Below the pieces are notes generated by a model. That model saw nothing but the letters and a program-made list of their open reading frames with translations, was not told the origin of the DNA and searched no databases. A stretch of DNA of 7,347 nt, taken from contig JAGLKH010000148.1 in the NCBI GenBank assembly GCA_023141985.1, forward strand, positions 1 to 7,347, in the 5' to 3' direction. Positions 1-5,816 of the stretch are shown in pieces (within the stretch, counting starts at the first letter, position 1; each line of letters begins with the position of its first letter). This DNA is from Flavobacteriaceae bacterium (GTDB lineage: Bacteria; Bacteroidota; Bacteroidia; Flavobacteriales; Flavobacteriaceae). Both the position numbers and the translations under genes were made by a program.

Positions 1-87
1 ATCCTGACCAATAATTACTTTGGCAATTTCGGTTCTTAACGCTTTATATTTTAAAACCAGTTTTTCTATTGCAGCAACATCCGACAT
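1..87 (-). CDS. MoxR-type AAA+ ATPase, N-terminal 29 codons only
   Basis: The reading frame starts with ATG at 87-85 and stays open to the left edge, so only the N-terminus is visible. It reads MSDVAAIEKL, then a charged helix, and ends in AKVIIGQD. A short helical N-terminus followed by an 'I-[IV]-G-Q-[DE]' turn just before the Walker A region is typical of MoxR-family AAA+ ATPases. These are thought to act as chaperone-like remodelers of metal- or cofactor-dependent proteins, often beside genes for von Willebrand factor A domain proteins. The nucleotide-binding motifs lie outside the window, so the family call rests on this short stretch and on my recollection that MoxR commonly follows surA in flavobacteria. 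The start lies six bases after the surA stop, which points to co-transcription. Another AAA+ family is possible but less likely. Confidence 0.72.
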   Translation of the reverse strand, partial: MSDVAAIEKLVLKYKALRTEIAKVIIGQD

Positions 88-93
88 AAAGAA

Positions 94-1503
94 TTAATTT
101 TCATTTTTAAGCCAGTTACTATTAAAAACACATTCGCGATATTCTCCATTTACCCTGATAAAGGTATCCATAATCTTTTCTTCCTGCCATTTTTCGATTG
201 CATTTATCTGTTTTTCCCGTAATGCTAATTCTTTTATCTTAATATAATCTTTAGCAAAATTGGCTTCATGCTCATCTGTTCTATTTGTGACTGTTAGTAT
301 TTTAAACTTCTCTGGATTAATACGGTCTTCATCTTTAAGTACAAGACTAACTTCTTTATCTTTTAAATTTTGAATTTGGGAATATAATTCAGGATCCATT
401 TTTGTTAATGGAAAAACATAATCTTGCGTTTCCGGGTTAATTAACAACCCTCCTTCATACTTTGTTTCCTTTTCGTCGCTTACTTCCCTGGCAGCATCTG
501 CAAAAGTAATTTCACCATCAACAATAAGCTTCCTGGTTAGCTCTAATTTTTCTTTAGCTTCATTTACAGCTTGTTGTGTTACTTTAGGCCTTAATAAAAT
601 ATGCCGAACATCGTATTCCTGTCCTCTAATCTTTTCTAGTAAAATGATATGATAACCGAATTCGGTTTCAAAAGGATCGGATATTTCTCCTTCTTGTAAA
701 GAAAATGCAACATTTCTAAACTCTTTTACCATTTGTGGACGTTTTCGATTTAAAGTATATTTACCTCCAGTCTTTCTTGAGGGTACATCATCGGTGTATA
801 ATACTGCTTTTGTGGTAAAACTTGCACCATTATCTAATACATCTGCTTTAAATTCTTTTAGTCTATCTATTACTTTTTGTTTTTCGGCTTCAGTAGTTTT
901 AGGGATTACAACAATTTGGGCTACTTTAAGTTCTGTGCCAAATACAGGGCGTTCATCTTTTGGAATCTTATTAAAAAACTGCCTGACTTCTTCAGGGGTA
1001 ACTTCTATTTCTTCAATGACTTTTTGTTGCATCAAATTTGCCATTTTACCATTCTTGTTAAGCTCAAACATTTCATCTCTTAATTCTTGCTCGCTCTCTT
1101 TTCTATAATACTCAATTAATTTTTCTATTGAGCCTATTTGCTGTGCAAAGGCATTGATTTGTTGATCTACATTAGATCTTATCTCAACATCATTAACTTC
1201 TAAACTATCTTGTATGGCATGATGCATATAGAGTTTGTCTTCAAGTAATTTACCAAATAACTGACACCTGGTAATATCTTTTGTAGATACACCACTTTGT
1301 TCTAAATTGATAAATTGCTTATCTATATCGGAATCTAAAACCACGAAATCGCCTACAACTGCTACAACACCATCAATTTTTATACGTTGTGTAGAATCTA
1401 CTTTTTTTACAGTTTCTACAATTTCTTTTTCATCTTCAATAATTTCTTGCGACATTGTTACAAATGGTAACAGCATCAAAATACTTAATACTATGTACTT
1501 CAC
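94..1503 (-). CDS. surA: SurA-type periplasmic chaperone / peptidyl-prolyl isomerase
   Basis: This is a periplasmic chaperone that would deliver unfolded outer-membrane proteins to the BAM complex. Numbered from the GTG start, it has a signal peptide at 1-19 (hydrophobic IVLSILMLLPFV, then TMSQ). A SurA N-terminal chaperone domain spans about 43-175 and begins with IDGVVAVVGDFVVLDSDI. The first parvulin domain is at about 188-293, with ELKVAQIVV at its start and FGYHIILLEKI at its end. The second is at about 297-407, opening with YDVRHILLRP. A C-terminal helical segment follows. At 469 residues it is slightly longer than E. coli SurA (428). The GTG at 1503-1501 is preferred because it lies one base after the upstream stop and leaves a normal signal peptide. 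The ATG at 1542 would overlap the upstream gene by 38 bp and add 13 residues before the hydrophobic core. Whether either parvulin domain is catalytically active cannot be judged from sequence. Confidence 0.93.
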   Translation of the reverse strand: MKYIVLSILMLLPFVTMSQEIIEDEKEIVETVKKVDSTQRIKIDGVVAVVGDFVVLDSDIDKQFINLEQSGVSTKDITRCQLFGKLLEDKLYMHHAIQDSLEVNDVEIRSNVDQQINAFAQQIGSIEKLIEYYRKESEQELRDEMFELNKNGKMANLMQQKVIEEIEVTPEEVRQFFNKIPKDERPVFGTELKVAQIVVIPKTTEAEKQKVIDRLKEFKADVLDNGASFTTKAVLYTDDVPSRKTGGKYTLNRKRPQMVKEFRNVAFSLQEGEISDPFETEFGYHIILLEKIRGQEYDVRHILLRPKVTQQAVNEAKEKLELTRKLIVDGEITFADAAREVSDEKETKYEGGLLINPETQDYVFPLTKMDPELYSQIQNLKDKEVSLVLKDEDRINPEKFKILTVTNRTDEHEANFAKDYIKIKELALREKQINAIEKWQEEKIMDTFIRVNGEYRECVFNSNWLKNEN

Positions 1504-1504
1504 T

Positions 1505-2359
1505 TTAATTAAAAATTTCAAATTGTTTGTTTTTAATGGCATCTCTTGTGATGTCCTTTTCTAATTGCTTTATAAACTCCAGCTTACGTTTGTTTATTAC
1601 GATTTGTTTAATCGTTGGCATGACATATTCTATTGGAGCTGTTTCATTTCTATTTAGAACGTCATTAATTTGCATCAAATATAATCCTATTGAATCTTTG
1701 AGTTGTATAAAATTAGATTTTTTTAACAGTTCTTTTTTGTTATCAGAATGAATTGCAGGAATTTTTGCAATGGCTTGATCTAATCTAATCCAAATAGAAT
1801 CGTTAAGAAAGTAAGATTTAAACTGAATTGCAATAGAATCTAAAATGGTTTTATCTTCATTATCAAATCTTTTAAAACGGTCTTCGATTTCTTTTAAGTT
1901 TATACTATTAGTGTTTACATTAATATATCTAAACTTAATAAGCTCTTCATTTAATTTAAAAGTTTCAATGTTTCTGTTATAAACCTCTTGTGCTTCTTCT
2001 TGTGTAACCGCAGTATCTATACTTTGTTTTACAAGTGCTTCTAAATAAGCTTTAATAAATAAATCGCTCTTGTATTGTTGAACCAGATCTTTAAATTCAC
2101 TTTGCTTTTCTTCGGATAAATTTATTTCAGCTCCATTTATAAGCAATTGTTGAGTTGCCCATTGGTTAATATAATTATTTACTCGTAATGTACTGTCCTC
2201 TTTTGTAGTTCCTTCTAAAATTAAATCTTTTATATCATCCTTGTACAAATAGCTGTCATTAACCCTGGCGATAGGGAATTCACTACCAGATTTTTTGAAA
2301 AAATCGCAGGAAAAAAAGATTGCAAAAATCAATATTAGTATGTAATTATTATATCTCAA
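1505..2359 (-). CDS. SurA-related lipoprotein lacking a recognisable parvulin active site
   Basis: A 284-residue putative lipoprotein. The N-terminus has a hydrophobic run ending in IFFSC, giving a lipobox-like site with Cys18 as the lipidated residue; the phenylalanines make it a loose match. Residues 27-110 resemble the start of the SurA N-terminal domain (IARVNDSYLYKDDIKDLI, then helices). Residues about 140-240 sit where a parvulin domain would, with LIKFRYINVN at the start and GLYLMQINDVL at the end. The usual SHIL and FGYH motifs are absent. A basic amphipathic helical end (250-279) resembles the C-terminal helix of SurA. The start is TTG at 2359-2357, overlapping the preceding TGA stop as TTGA. 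There is an in-frame TAA directly upstream and no ATG before residue 229. The likely role is a membrane-anchored, non-catalytic folding helper working with its two neighbours. That function is inferred from position and fold resemblance only. Confidence 0.85.
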   Translation of the reverse strand: MRYNNYILILIFAIFFSCDFFKKSGSEFPIARVNDSYLYKDDIKDLILEGTTKEDSTLRVNNYINQWATQQLLINGAEINLSEEKQSEFKDLVQQYKSDLFIKAYLEALVKQSIDTAVTQEEAQEVYNRNIETFKLNEELIKFRYINVNTNSINLKEIEDRFKRFDNEDKTILDSIAIQFKSYFLNDSIWIRLDQAIAKIPAIHSDNKKELLKKSNFIQLKDSIGLYLMQINDVLNRNETAPIEYVMPTIKQIVINKRKLEFIKQLEKDITRDAIKNKQFEIFN

Positions 2360-4302
2360 TTACTTTTTATTAAAGATTTTACTTTTGCTAAAACATCTGT
2401 ATCTATAGAAACCATATAAGTCTTATGTAATTTTTTTAACCATTGTTTTTCAACCTCATCTTGATAATCGCTTATTACCTTTCCTCTTGACTCATCAAAA
2501 GTTTTTTCTGTTTGTGGTAAAATACGTTTTACTTCTATAACATGGTAAGCGTCATTATAATGATAAATTTTAGAAATCCCTTCTTTAAAAATAAAATCTT
2601 TAGGTAGTGTTTGATGTTCGGCATTCATTATAGCACTTGTAAAAATAACATTTTGCAAATCGTTTTGGTTTAACTGTGTTTTTATAGTTTCTATACTGTT
2701 ACCTTTTTTAAGCATTTTTTTTACTGTACTTATATCTTTTTCTTTAGACGATGTCGCTACAATAGCATCAATACGTTCTTGCCAAAGATATTTTGTATTA
2801 TTTTTATTAAAATAATTTTTTAACCCAACAGTATCTAATTTTACAGCATTCCAGATTTTAGCTTCCATGAGATCAAACAATAATAGACCTTCTCTATATT
2901 CTTCTAAAATTTCTGCAAATTCCGGGTTTTCAAATTCTAAATTTTCTTCGTGATAAGCCAATAATTTAACATTAAGAAAATTGTTATACTGCTCCTTTAA
3001 AACCTCAACAATTGGTCTTTTAACAATGTTTTTTCGCTGCGAATTATATAAAAAATTTGCAAAATCATTATAGGTAAATTGTTTGTTAGCAATTTTAAGG
3101 AAATTCTTGTCTTTATCTAAATTAGAAGGTATTGTCCAACTTCTTTTAAAAAACTCTTGATTTATAATCGATTTGAAATAATCAAGTTCAGGATTTGTGT
3201 TTTCTATATTATATTTCTTTTTTAAAGTATTGAATAAGGATTTATTTATTAGTTTAGAACGCGAATCTCGTTTTACCCTTGACTCAAGGTCAAACTTCAT
3301 ATCTTCAAAAGATTTAATCGGACTTTTATTATATAGCTTGGCTATATGCCAACCATAATTTGTTTTAAAAGGTTTAGATATTTCTCCAATTTCCTTTAAA
3401 CTAAATGCTAAATCTTCAAAATCTACTGAGCTTAATTGCCCACTTTTAAAAGGAGACAATTTTCCTCCATTTTTAGCAGAATTTTTATCATCTGAAAATT
3501 GCTTGGCTAAAGATTCAAAGCTTTCAATTTGCTGTATAAGCTTGTATATTTCTTGAATTCGAATTTCGGGCTTAATTAAAGAATCTTTCTGATTATTAGA
3601 AATCATAATATGCCCTACGGTAACTTCACCTCTTGATCTTCGCTTGTCAAAAACTTTAACGACATGATATCCAAACGATGTTCTAAACGGTTTTGATACT
3701 TCGCCTATCGGTGTATTAAATGCCACAGTTTCAAAATCGTAAACCATTTTAAATCCTGAAAAATATCCTAAATCTTCTGCAAAAATTGTTTTCCCATTGT
3801 GTACATCTTTTTGAAGGCTTTCAAAACCTTCGTTTAACAATCGATCTCTTAATTTTAATATTGTAGCGTATGCCATTGCAGTATCTTTTTCATGTTCGGC
3901 TAATTTCACCAAAATATGACTCGCTTTTATATCGTAGGAAATCCGCTCATAAGCCTCTTTAACCAATTCGTCTGTGACTTTATGATCGGTAAGATAATTT
4001 TTTACTAACTGTTTTTTATAGCCTCCTAATTCTTTAATATATTGAGGGTTCTCATCAAATTTTAAAGCTCTGGCTTCAATAAGTTTAAGTTTATAATTTA
4101 TAAATAATTTAAGATATTCATCTACATTTTTTTGAGATTCGTCTTTAACTAAATCTAAATTTTTGTTATATACTCTAAGAAATTCTGAAGCTAATACCGG
4201 AGTGTTATCTAAAGTAAATAACACATCGCCCTTTTTGATTTGTGCGCTTGTAAAAATTACAAAAAACAGTAAAAAACACTTAGTTAAAATATTAGTTTTC
4301 AT
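2356..4302 (-). CDS. Secreted multi-domain parvulin peptidyl-prolyl isomerase (PpiC/SurA-like)
   Basis: A 648-residue periplasmic protein with a signal peptide at 1-20, cleaved before Gln21 (FTSA|Q). A SurA_N-like helical segment occupies about 25-120. The first parvulin domain is at about 125-219 (IKASHILVK at the start, FGYHVVKVFDK at the end). The second is at about 227-325 (VTVGHIMIS, then YGWHIAKLYNK). The linker at 330-500 is helical and charged. Residues about 508-597 look like a decayed third parvulin copy: GISKIYHYNDAYHVIEVKRI aligns by eye with EISKPFKTNYGWHIAKL in the second domain. The family isomerises X-Pro bonds and holds unfolded outer-membrane proteins. This is the promoter-proximal gene of the minus-strand operon; its TGA stop overlaps the next start. 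The ATG at 4302-4300 gives a proper signal peptide. The family is secure, but the specific client proteins are unknown. Confidence 0.9.
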   Translation of the reverse strand: MKTNILTKCFLLFFVIFTSAQIKKGDVLFTLDNTPVLASEFLRVYNKNLDLVKDESQKNVDEYLKLFINYKLKLIEARALKFDENPQYIKELGGYKKQLVKNYLTDHKVTDELVKEAYERISYDIKASHILVKLAEHEKDTAMAYATILKLRDRLLNEGFESLQKDVHNGKTIFAEDLGYFSGFKMVYDFETVAFNTPIGEVSKPFRTSFGYHVVKVFDKRRSRGEVTVGHIMISNNQKDSLIKPEIRIQEIYKLIQQIESFESLAKQFSDDKNSAKNGGKLSPFKSGQLSSVDFEDLAFSLKEIGEISKPFKTNYGWHIAKLYNKSPIKSFEDMKFDLESRVKRDSRSKLINKSLFNTLKKKYNIENTNPELDYFKSIINQEFFKRSWTIPSNLDKDKNFLKIANKQFTYNDFANFLYNSQRKNIVKRPIVEVLKEQYNNFLNVKLLAYHEENLEFENPEFAEILEEYREGLLLFDLMEAKIWNAVKLDTVGLKNYFNKNNTKYLWQERIDAIVATSSKEKDISTVKKMLKKGNSIETIKTQLNQNDLQNVIFTSAIMNAEHQTLPKDFIFKEGISKIYHYNDAYHVIEVKRILPQTEKTFDESRGKVISDYQDEVEKQWLKKLHKTYMVSIDTDVLAKVKSLIKSN

Positions 4303-4332
4303 GTGTTAATGTTTATTATTTTTTAGTGGTCA

Positions 4333-4365
4333 TCCCGATATCTCCCGATAGCTATCGGGACGGGA
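4333..4365. repeat. Nested GC-rich palindrome in the leader of the parvulin operon
   Basis: The core TCCCGATAGCTATCGGGA (4343-4360) is a perfect 18-nt palindrome. A second copy of TCCCGATA lies at 4333-4340 and a second CGGGA at 4361-4365, so the outer TCCCG can also pair with the outer CGGGA around the core. The layout is TCCCGATA, tc, TCCCGATA, gc, TATCGGGA, CGGGA. The element sits 31 bases upstream of the ATG at 4302 and inside the predicted 5' leader. It could be a REP-like repeat dispersed in the genome, a leader hairpin, or a protein-binding operator. It is not a normal terminator, because it stands before the first gene of the operon. Its meaning is unresolved. Confidence 0.85.
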
Positions 4366-4447
4366 CTGTTCGCAATTAAATATTTTATTTATTGAAATAC
4401 TTTTATCATGCTCGTTTCATAAAAATCAAGCTTTTTTTCAATGAGAG

Positions 4448-4477
4448 CAAAAATAATAATATTAACCCATAATACAA
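4448..4477 (-). promoter_or_regulatory. Bacteroidetes-type promoter for the parvulin-surA operon
   Basis: Read on the minus strand, TTG at 4477-4475 is followed after 19 bases by TATTTTTG at 4455-4448. This matches the Bacteroidetes -33/-7 pattern (TTTG or TTG, about 19-21 bases, TAnnTTTG) used by the major sigma factor of this phylum. Transcription would start near 4441 and give a leader of about 140 nt that contains the palindrome at 4333-4365. Very AT-rich DNA yields chance matches; the full -7 element and correct spacing raise confidence. Confidence 0.5.
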
Positions 4478-4556
4478 GCTGTATTACAAACGATTATAAA
4501 GAGTGTAGTGATAAATTGCTAAATACTTTTTTTTGAATTGGAAATTAAAAAGTTTT

Positions 4557-4579
4557 CAACACGAAACTGTTGTAGTTTC
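4557..4579. repeat. Two overlapping, mutually exclusive short inverted repeats
   Basis: CAACA (4557-4561) pairs with TGTTG (4568-4572), and GAAACT (4563-4568) pairs with AGTTTC (4574-4579) around the loop GTTGT. The two hairpins share bases, so only one can form at a time. The site is about 60 bp upstream of the signal-peptide remnant. It may be an operator or chance structure in AT-rich DNA. Confidence 0.35.
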
Positions 4580-4641
4580 TGTCAAATCCACTATTATATT
4601 TTATAAGCTCTATATTTAACTCTAAACAAAAATTAAAACTT

Positions 4642-4713
4642 ATAAAAACAAAACTACTTTTTACTTTTTTATTATTATTGTCCCTACAATTTGCAACAGC
4701 CCAGAGTAATTGA
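4642..4713 (+). pseudogene. Stranded signal-peptide remnant of a secreted protein gene
   Basis: From 4642 the frame reads (I)KTKLLFTFLLLLSLQ, then FATAQSN and a TGA at 4711-4713. It has the full anatomy of a flavobacterial signal peptide: a basic start, a leucine-rich core, and an Ala-Thr-Ala cleavage site followed by Gln. It ends three residues past the cleavage site. The position of the start codon holds ATA, and the open frame upstream (from 4576) contains no ATG, GTG or TTG. The simplest reading is the 5' end of a dead exported-protein gene whose ATG mutated to ATA and whose body was deleted. A functional mini-leader using a rare ATA start is less likely, as is chance. A -7-like TATATTTT (4595-4602) with TTG at 4570-4572 lies upstream. 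Confidence 0.5.
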
Positions 4714-4736
4714 ATTTATTAATATGGTACAAGAAG

Positions 4737-4761
4737 TTTAATCAAATTTATATTGATTAAA
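4737..4761. promoter_or_regulatory. Perfect 9-bp inverted repeat, possible operator or old terminator
   Basis: TTTAATCAA (4737-4745) and TTGATTAAA (4753-4761) are perfect reverse complements around a 7-base spacer. The 25-bp two-fold symmetric layout resembles a dimeric repressor site. It lies about 130 bp upstream of the acyl-CoA operon start and just after the signal-peptide remnant, so it could serve the operon as an operator or be a leftover weak terminator. Base composition makes chance occurrence possible. Confidence 0.35.
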
Positions 4762-4890
4762 TCTGTTTTGTAATTCACAATAAAAACTATGTTCAATAGA
4801 GTTAAATTCTAAATTAAAAGTTATTGTATCTTTACTTGACTATATTTATGCCTTAGTAAATTATAAACTAAAAAATTAAGCAAACACTCT

Positions 4891-5787
4891 ATGAATATTA
4901 AAAATGTAACCATTGCAGGTGCAGGCACTTTAGGCTCTCAAATAGCATGGCAAACAGCCTTTAAAGGTTTTAATGTTACCGTTTATGATGCCTTCGATAA
5001 AGGCATTGAGCGTGGTAAGCAATTTCATCAGCAATTTGCAAATTTATTTTTAAATTCACGAGGCATTTCTCAAGAAAAAATTGATCAAACCCTTGCTCGA
5101 TTAAGTTATACAACTCATTTAGCTGAAGCTGTAAAAGATGCAGATCTTATTAGCGAATCGATTCCGGAAAATCTTGAAATTAAAAAAGCTTTTTATGTTG
5201 AGTTATCTGAATTAGCTCCTGAAAAAACAATATTTACGACTAATTCTTCAACTTTACTTCCAAGTCAATTTGCTGCAGAAACCGGACGTCCGGAAAAATT
5301 TCTTGCTTTACATTTTGCCAATTGGATTTGGGATGCCAATATTGGTGAAGTGATGGGTCATCCAAATACTGATTCGAAATATTTTGATAGGGTTGTAGAA
5401 TTTGCGAAAGAAATTGGTATGGTTCCCATTCCAATCCATAAAGAACAAAATGGTTATGTAATAAACGCTTTACTTGGGCCATTACTTTCGGCAGCAGGGA
5501 ACTTATTGGTAAACGAAGTTGCAGATTTTGAAACTATTGATAAAACATGGATGATTACCTCCGGAACAAAAATGGGCCCTTGTGCTATTATGGATATGGT
5601 AGGATTAGAAACCATATACAACATAGAAAAACTTTGGGGTGAAAAATTAAATGATAAACTTGGATTAGCTCGAGTAGAATATTACAAAAAAAAATTTATA
5701 GACAAAGGTAAATTAGGAATGAAAACAAAAGAAGGTTTTTATACCTATCCGAATCCTAAGTACAAGAATCCGGATTTTTTATCTTGA
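4891..5787 (+). CDS. 3-hydroxyacyl-CoA dehydrogenase family protein, variant HFANWIW active site
   Basis: A 298-residue cytoplasmic NAD-dependent dehydrogenase that would oxidise an L-3-hydroxyacyl-CoA to the 3-ketoacyl-CoA. The N-terminal Rossmann domain carries GAGTLG (10-15), and Asp33 at the end of the second strand favours NAD over NADP. NSS (118-120), His141 and Glu153 align by spacing with human HADH Ser137, His158 and Glu170. Asn192 matches Asn208, so the catalytic set is intact. The C-terminal helical domain starts near GYVINALLGP. The canonical HFFNP after the catalytic His is replaced by HFANWIW, which marks a separate subfamily whose substrate may not be an ordinary beta-oxidation intermediate. 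It is a single-domain protein without the hydratase half of FadB. It is the first gene of the plus-strand operon, 29 bp before the next. There is no Shine-Dalgarno; the ATG is fixed by the Rossmann N-terminus. Confidence 0.93.
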   Translation: MNIKNVTIAGAGTLGSQIAWQTAFKGFNVTVYDAFDKGIERGKQFHQQFANLFLNSRGISQEKIDQTLARLSYTTHLAEAVKDADLISESIPENLEIKKAFYVELSELAPEKTIFTTNSSTLLPSQFAAETGRPEKFLALHFANWIWDANIGEVMGHPNTDSKYFDRVVEFAKEIGMVPIPIHKEQNGYVINALLGPLLSAAGNLLVNEVADFETIDKTWMITSGTKMGPCAIMDMVGLETIYNIEKLWGEKLNDKLGLARVEYYKKKFIDKGKLGMKTKEGFYTYPNPKYKNPDFLS

Positions 5788-5816
5788 ACCCATCTTGAGT
5801 TCTTAAAAAAAAATAA

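Larger units (their letters stand above)
4303..4890. other. Divergent intergenic region, 588 bp
   Basis: This gap separates the leftward chaperone operon from the rightward acyl-CoA operon, so promoters for both should lie here. It is very AT-rich apart from one GC-rich palindrome at 4333-4365. It contains a good promoter match for the left operon (4448-4477), a stranded signal-peptide remnant (4642-4713), and inverted repeats at 4557-4579 and 4737-4761. I found no convincing TTG/TAnnTTTG pair for the right operon. TATCTTTA (4827-4834) and TATATTTA (4841-4848) are -7-like but lack a well-spaced -33 element. No intact gene is visible here. Confidence 0.8.

Noticed and set aside
794..1108. Plus-strand open frames inside surA (also 877-1083, 1307-1564 and 1527-1751)
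   Set aside because: They lie antisense to clearly homologous coding sequence. Their proteins are Ser/Phe-rich with no recognisable domains, as expected for reverse-complement shadows.
4441..4536. 31-codon frame starting with ATG (MRAKIIILTHN...) on the plus strand of the intergenic region
   Set aside because: It has no signal peptide, domain or start context, overlaps the predicted minus-strand promoter, and is of a length expected by chance in such DNA.
4649..4656. Second minus-strand TAGTTTTG -7-like element (also TAAATTTG at 4743-4750)
   Set aside because: Neither has a TTG -33 element at a suitable distance, unlike the 4448-4477 match.
5240..5482. Minus-strand open frames inside the plus-strand operon (also 5756-6013 and 6814-7155)
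   Set aside because: They are antisense to well-recognised dehydrogenase genes and show no family motifs or start context.
5781..5802. Direct repeat ATCTTGA (5781-5787, 5792-5798) and weak GAAC/GTTC hairpin at the end of the first dehydrogenase gene
   Set aside because: It is too short and weak to be a terminator and has no T run on the coding strand. The following gene starts within 20 bases and is probably co-transcribed.
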